NCBI GenBank assembly: GCA_012728465.1 | Contig: JAAYFB010000266.1 | Location: 1-6,877, forward strand | Origin: Proteiniphilum sp. | GTDB lineage: Bacteria; Bacteroidota; Bacteroidia; Bacteroidales; Dysgonomonadaceae | Reading direction: 5' to 3' | Length of the DNA: 6,877 nt | Position numbers and translations under genes: made by a program | Shown: positions 4,028 through 6,877 of the stretch, piece by piece | How the letters are laid out: every line of letters begins with the position of its first letter | How positions within the stretch are numbered: the stretch's first letter is position 1 | Notes under the pieces: generated by a model | What the model was told of the DNA's origin: nothing | Seen by the model: only the letters and a program-made list of their open reading frames with translations | Database searches by the model: none

Positions 4028-6388
4028 TTAGTCCTTTTTATAAAAATTAGTTTCAAAGCCATCAGCATTGAGCAAGAGCCCTTTAGCCCATGGTGGTGTT
4101 ATAGTCATGATTGATTCGATTTGAGTAAGGTCTTGATTTGTTGGAGCTTCTATGACCACTTCGTCGTGGATGTGCATGCATATCCGGTGGTCTTTGAGAT
4201 TCTTCATAGAGAAACTGAGCAGGTCTCTACTAATCGCTTGGACAATGTTTTCTACCAATTTTGAACCAAAGGTCTCTAGTCGCTCCCATTTCTTGGTGGC
4301 TCCTATTCCTTCAAAGGTGATACAAGATCCACCAAATTTATTGGTTCCTATGCGCGGTTTTACATAGGCAAGCCTTCTGCCGGAGGGTAAGGTGATAAAG
4401 AGAAATCCACTTTCATAGGAAAACCTGATACCGTGTGTAGTTGCTGAAGTTTTATTCTTTACTGCTTTTATTGCAGCAACATCGACATCCTTCCAGAGCT
4501 TAACGATATTTGGGTTTGCTATTCGCCACGCATCAACGAGGGGCTTGAGCTCCTCCTCTGACAAACCCAAATCTAAAGCTCCCATGGCCTTGAGGGCTCC
4601 AACCGATCCGCCATAACCGCAGTTGTGTACGAGTTTTCCCGATACGGTAAAACGATGATACTTTCCGGCATTTCGTATGTCATATACCCGTTTTAGGGTC
4701 GAAGGAGATTTATAGAATTCATGTGTGGAATTTAGACCATGGGTGTAGTATGGAGTAGTACCCAGCTGTATTGCTTTCTCCCCATTTCCGGATTGTAGGA
4801 GATGTGCTTTGCTGGTGGCGGCGAACATAAAGAGTACCGGCTCCGATTCCCCTTCGACCCAAACGAGGTGGTCTTCTGTAGCGGTGAGTCCTTCATAGGT
4901 GATTACCTCCTTGATTCCTTTGTACACAACGCCTTCGTGGGGTACCCAGTTTTCCCCATCCCAAAGCAGGTGCTTTGTATTAATATCTTCGATTGGAACA
5001 AGTCCTTTATCAGTGAGTACCAATTGCCCCTCGGCGATACAGGCGAGCTCAGCTTGTTTTCCTTTCTGTCTGAGATGCCCATTCTCTCCATGCTTAGTAA
5101 CATTGCAGTGGAACATACGAGAGGCAGTAGCGCAGTAGATATCTCCGTTCTGTGCAAATACCTCCATCCGCCAGGACTCCCCAGCAAGCCAGGAAAGCAC
5201 TCTCGCTTCTATGGCAGAGAAGTCGGAGACAATAAATTTATATCCCTTTCTTGGAATGAAAGCTGTTCGAATAAGCTGAGATAGGGTATCAGGTACATTT
5301 TCATAGAGCAGCTTTACTGCTTCATAATCACCACTTTTCACTAGGGCTCGAGCCTCTTCGAGGTCATCGAGATGGTTCTGAGGTAGATTTTGTAATTGAG
5401 TGAGTCTTCCAGACCATCTGCCGGTGCGATTGGCTCCATAGAATTGAAACATTCCCCTCGCTCTATCATCAGAGCAGGCTGCGTGCTCCATGGCCTGATA
5501 CTTCTTTACCGAGGACTTTGCTAGCTGTAGCCTGAGTTCCAGCACTTCCTGTAGGGGCCTCGGGGCATCCTTTAGTAAGGCTTTCACATCCTTCTTACCA
5601 AGGGAATCTACCTCAAGGCCGTTCTGTGTTAACCAATTCTTCAGCTGCTGTACAGAGTTTGGGTTCTCTAGATCCGTGATAGCCTTCATCTTGTCCATGA
5701 GTTCTTTTCTGGAACATGTGTCCATCTCTATAGCGCTTCTTACCAGTTCTCTGTCCAGCAGTACGCCACAGTCGTTAATACGCTGATCCTGGTGATACTC
5801 CTCCCAGACTGGCTCGGGGACTGGGAATTTGACTAGCCGCTGGTGGATGGCCATCTCAACTTCGACATCTCGTATGTTGTACTCGATGAACTGTCTCCAC
5901 TTGTCTATAGCATCGGCGGGATAGTTTCGAGTTCTTTTCCCATTAATGATAGTGGGGGAGCAGGGAGTGCAGAAGTACCGAATGAGATCCTTCCCTTCAC
6001 TGAGCTTTTGCTTCTCAAGTCCCAGTACTGCACCAACGCCCATCAGCGACAGGGGAAGACCAAGATACGCCGACCAGATCATCGTGCATCGCCAAGAGGT
6101 GGGATCAAGATAGGTTCCGGTTGGAAGACCTAGATAACGTGAGAGACAAATACGTTCAAAGGTCGCATTGAACGCCCATTTGATGATGTGATCATCAGTG
6201 AGAGCTTCGAGGATTTTATTTGGGATTTTCTCCCCCTGGGCGAGATCAATAACCCGAACCTCAGAGCCGTCTATAGAGTACCCGAACAGAAGGATTTCAA
6301 AGTCCTCTGCCTCGCAATAGTGAAAGACTCCACTTTTGGCGAGATTGGCTGAAGAATGCGACTCGATATCTATACTGATGGATTTCAT
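4028..6388 (-). CDS. Phage family A DNA polymerase with 3'-5' exonuclease, interrupted by a mini-intein
   Basis: A 786-residue precursor. AAGGA (6396-6400) lies seven bases before the ATG. Residues 1-180 are the proofreading exonuclease: Exo I Asp7-x-Glu9, Exo II Asn74-x3-Glu78, Exo III Tyr170-x3-Asp174. No 5' nuclease domain is present, as usual in phage enzymes. The polymerase domain has RTGRWSGR (321-328), motif A with Asp389 and Glu394 (SDFSAIEAR), motif B with Arg440, Lys444, Leu448 and, after the intein, Tyr592-Gly593, and motif C His741-Asp742-Glu743. All catalytic carboxylates are present. Leu448 stands where Taq and E. coli Pol I have Phe (a position that influences dideoxynucleotide use). 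Residues 450-589 are an intein. Splicing would leave 646 residues, a normal length for phage PolA. It lies in a unit with an SSB upstream and a nucleotide-metabolism gene downstream, so it is the replicative polymerase of a phage or prophage. Confidence 0.93.
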   Translation of the reverse strand: MKSISIDIESHSSANLAKSGVFHYCEAEDFEILLFGYSIDGSEVRVIDLAQGEKIPNKILEALTDDHIIKWAFNATFERICLSRYLGLPTGTYLDPTSWRCTMIWSAYLGLPLSLMGVGAVLGLEKQKLSEGKDLIRYFCTPCSPTIINGKRTRNYPADAIDKWRQFIEYNIRDVEVEMAIHQRLVKFPVPEPVWEEYHQDQRINDCGVLLDRELVRSAIEMDTCSRKELMDKMKAITDLENPNSVQQLKNWLTQNGLEVDSLGKKDVKALLKDAPRPLQEVLELRLQLAKSSVKKYQAMEHAACSDDRARGMFQFYGANRTGRWSGRLTQLQNLPQNHLDDLEEARALVKSGDYEAVKLLYENVPDTLSQLIRTAFIPRKGYKFIVSDFSAIEARVLSWLAGESWRMEVFAQNGDIYCATASRMFHCNVTKHGENGHLRQKGKQAELACIAEGQLVLTDKGLVPIEDINTKHLLWDGENWVPHEGVVYKGIKEVITYEGLTATEDHLVWVEGESEPVLFMFAATSKAHLLQSGNGEKAIQLGTTPYYTHGLNSTHEFYKSPSTLKRVYDIRNAGKYHRFTVSGKLVHNCGYGGSVGALKAMGALDLGLSEEELKPLVDAWRIANPNIVKLWKDVDVAAIKAVKNKTSATTHGIRFSYESGFLFITLPSGRRLAYVKPRIGTNKFGGSCITFEGIGATKKWERLETFGSKLVENIVQAISRDLLSFSMKNLKDHRICMHIHDEVVIEAPTNQDLTQIESIMTITPPWAKGLLLNADGFETNFYKKD
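4622..5041 (-). other. Mini-intein in the polymerase O helix (140 residues, no endonuclease)
   Basis: Precursor residues 450-589. Block A starts with Cys1 (CIAEGQLVLTDKG, then PIEDI). Block B is GLTATEDHLVWV with Thr55-x2-His58. Block F is RVYDIRNAGKYHRFTV with Asp121 and His129. Block G is KLVHN, with His139, Asn140 and a following Cys as the +1 extein residue. These are all the residues needed for standard protein splicing: N-S acyl shift, transthioesterification to Cys+1, Asn cyclisation. The 50 or so residues between the two splicing halves contain no LAGLIDADG, HNH or GIY-YIG signature, so it cannot home by itself. The flanks join as QAELA and CGYGG, restoring the R-x3-K-x7-YG motif B. 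It could be a hedgehog/intein-superfamily relative, but the HN-Cys end favours true splicing. Confidence 0.9.
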
Positions 6389-6422
6389 GATTGTTTCCTT
6401 GTAGGTTTGAATAGGTGAATAA

Positions 6423-6457
6423 AGGGAGGACAGTGGTTTTTGAGCACCGTCCTCCCT
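6423..6457 (-). terminator. Hairpin terminator or attenuator between ssb and polymerase
   Basis: The minus-strand transcript has a 13-bp stem (arms 6445-6457 and 6423-6435, core GGGAGGAC and GTCCTCCC) with a 9-base loop, followed by a short TTTATT tail. One pair is G-U when read from the minus strand but A-C when read from the plus strand, which supports the minus orientation. It begins seven bases after the SSB stop. The weak U-tract suggests partial termination, giving more SSB than polymerase mRNA. Confidence 0.7.
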
Positions 6458-6463
6458 ATGAGA

Positions 6464-6877
6464 TTAGCTAAGGAAATCATCATCCTCGTCAGTGGCAAAA
6501 TCGCTCTCAGCGCTTACCTTTCCACCCAAGGGTTCTCCGTCTCGAATGAGCTGTAGGTTCTGGAGCCCACAGGCGATACCACGGTTCCCGTTCGAATTGA
6601 AGGCATAGAAGGTGATGGAAGCTCTTCCGTAAACACCAGAGTAGACATTGCTTCTGTCCAGCACAGGAATACGGTCTGCGTCCACGATGCCAGGTGCTGT
6701 TGCACTATTTGCATTGATGAAATAGGAATTCTCATACGCTTCATCATCCGGGCGGTCAATATCTCCATCGCGTAAGGGAGTTTTTAACGATGAAAAAGCT
6801 GGAACCGATTTTCCATTGCCTTTCAGCTTCGTTTCACCCTCCTTGTAGGCTGCTTCAATGGCTGCCTTGATTTTCTG
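6464..6877 (-). CDS. Enc34-type phage single-stranded DNA-binding protein (formerly DUF2815), 5' end outside window
   Basis: The frame is open from the right edge of the window and gives the last 137 residues. The text matches the C-terminal half of this phage family: TPLRDGDIDRPDDEAYENSY, FINANSATAPGIVDADRIPV, LDRSNVYSGVYGRA, ITFYAFNSNGNRGIACGLQN, then an acidic tail ending in DEDDDFLS. The family coats ssDNA during phage replication through an OB-like fold. The acidic C-terminus resembles the partner-recruiting tails of other SSBs. The GTG at 6683-6685 (Val in VDADR) is internal, not the start, because the conserved sequence continues upstream to the window end. The polymerase gene follows 75 bp downstream with a hairpin between, the usual SSB-polymerase order in phage genomes. 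Confidence 0.9.
   Translation of the reverse strand, partial: QKIKAAIEAAYKEGETKLKGNGKSVPAFSSLKTPLRDGDIDRPDDEAYENSYFINANSATAPGIVDADRIPVLDRSNVYSGVYGRASITFYAFNSNGNRGIACGLQNLQLIRDGEPLGGKVSAESDFATDEDDDFLS

Noticed and set aside
4903..5187. A second minus-strand frame of 94 codons overlapping the intein start, as if a separate small gene
   Set aside because: It is the +1 frame of the polymerase-intein coding sequence. Its text is a shadow and it has no Shine-Dalgarno.
4802..5284. A 160-codon plus-strand open frame across the intein
   Set aside because: It is antisense to the intein and polymerase reading frame, which has all the expected motifs. The plus-strand text has no family character and no ribosome site.
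6514..6768. An 84-codon minus-strand frame inside the SSB gene
   Set aside because: The overlapping frame encodes conserved Enc34-type SSB sequence without interruption to the window edge, so this one is a shadow.

Overview
The window looks like a piece of a bacterial chromosome with two unlike halves. The right part (about 3597-6877, all on the minus strand) is a bacteriophage replication module. The left part (1-3596) is visibly more AT-rich and holds small accessory genes, gene fragments and decayed IS66-type insertion-sequence genes. The organism cannot be named from the sequence. The signal peptide, Shine-Dalgarno sites and sigma-70-like promoter fit an ordinary bacterium using the standard code. 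A Gram-negative anaerobe or spirochaete, or a Firmicute, would all fit, but this is a weak guess.

Right part, in transcription order (right to left): the C-terminal 137 codons of an Enc34-type single-stranded DNA-binding protein (formerly DUF2815); a strong hairpin terminator or attenuator in the 75-bp gap; a phage family A DNA polymerase with 3'-5' exonuclease; and, 2 bp after the polymerase stop, a small nucleoside 2-deoxyribosyltransferase-like protein (DUF4406/DUF7768 type). The SSB-polymerase order is a familiar phage arrangement. The third protein suggests a nucleotide-metabolism accessory.

The main discovery is inside the polymerase. Residues 450-589 form a 140-residue mini-intein with no homing endonuclease. 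It starts at Cys, has the TxxH of block B and ends His-Asn followed by Cys. It sits inside the O helix (motif B), between the dNTP-binding Lys444 and Tyr592. The precursor should therefore be inactive until splicing restores a 646-residue polymerase.

Left part: a gene running in from the left edge (unrecognised family); a 300-bp spacer; a small cysteine-rich phage-like protein (745-1050, minus); a zone of gene debris (about 1228-1512); and an IS66 Orf1-like helix-turn-helix gene (1513-1731, minus). Then come a membrane zinc-ribbon protein (1936-2199, minus), an exported DUF4352-like protein with a good promoter (2286-2849, minus), and a second IS66 Orf1-like gene (2951-3223, plus) followed by a truncated IS66 TnpB (3289-3564). 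The two Orf1-like genes point outward and flank the zinc-ribbon and exported-protein genes. Both have an inverted repeat that overlaps their ribosome-binding site. No TnpC transposase is present, so the IS66 elements look dead, and the TnpB remnant abuts the end of the phage module.
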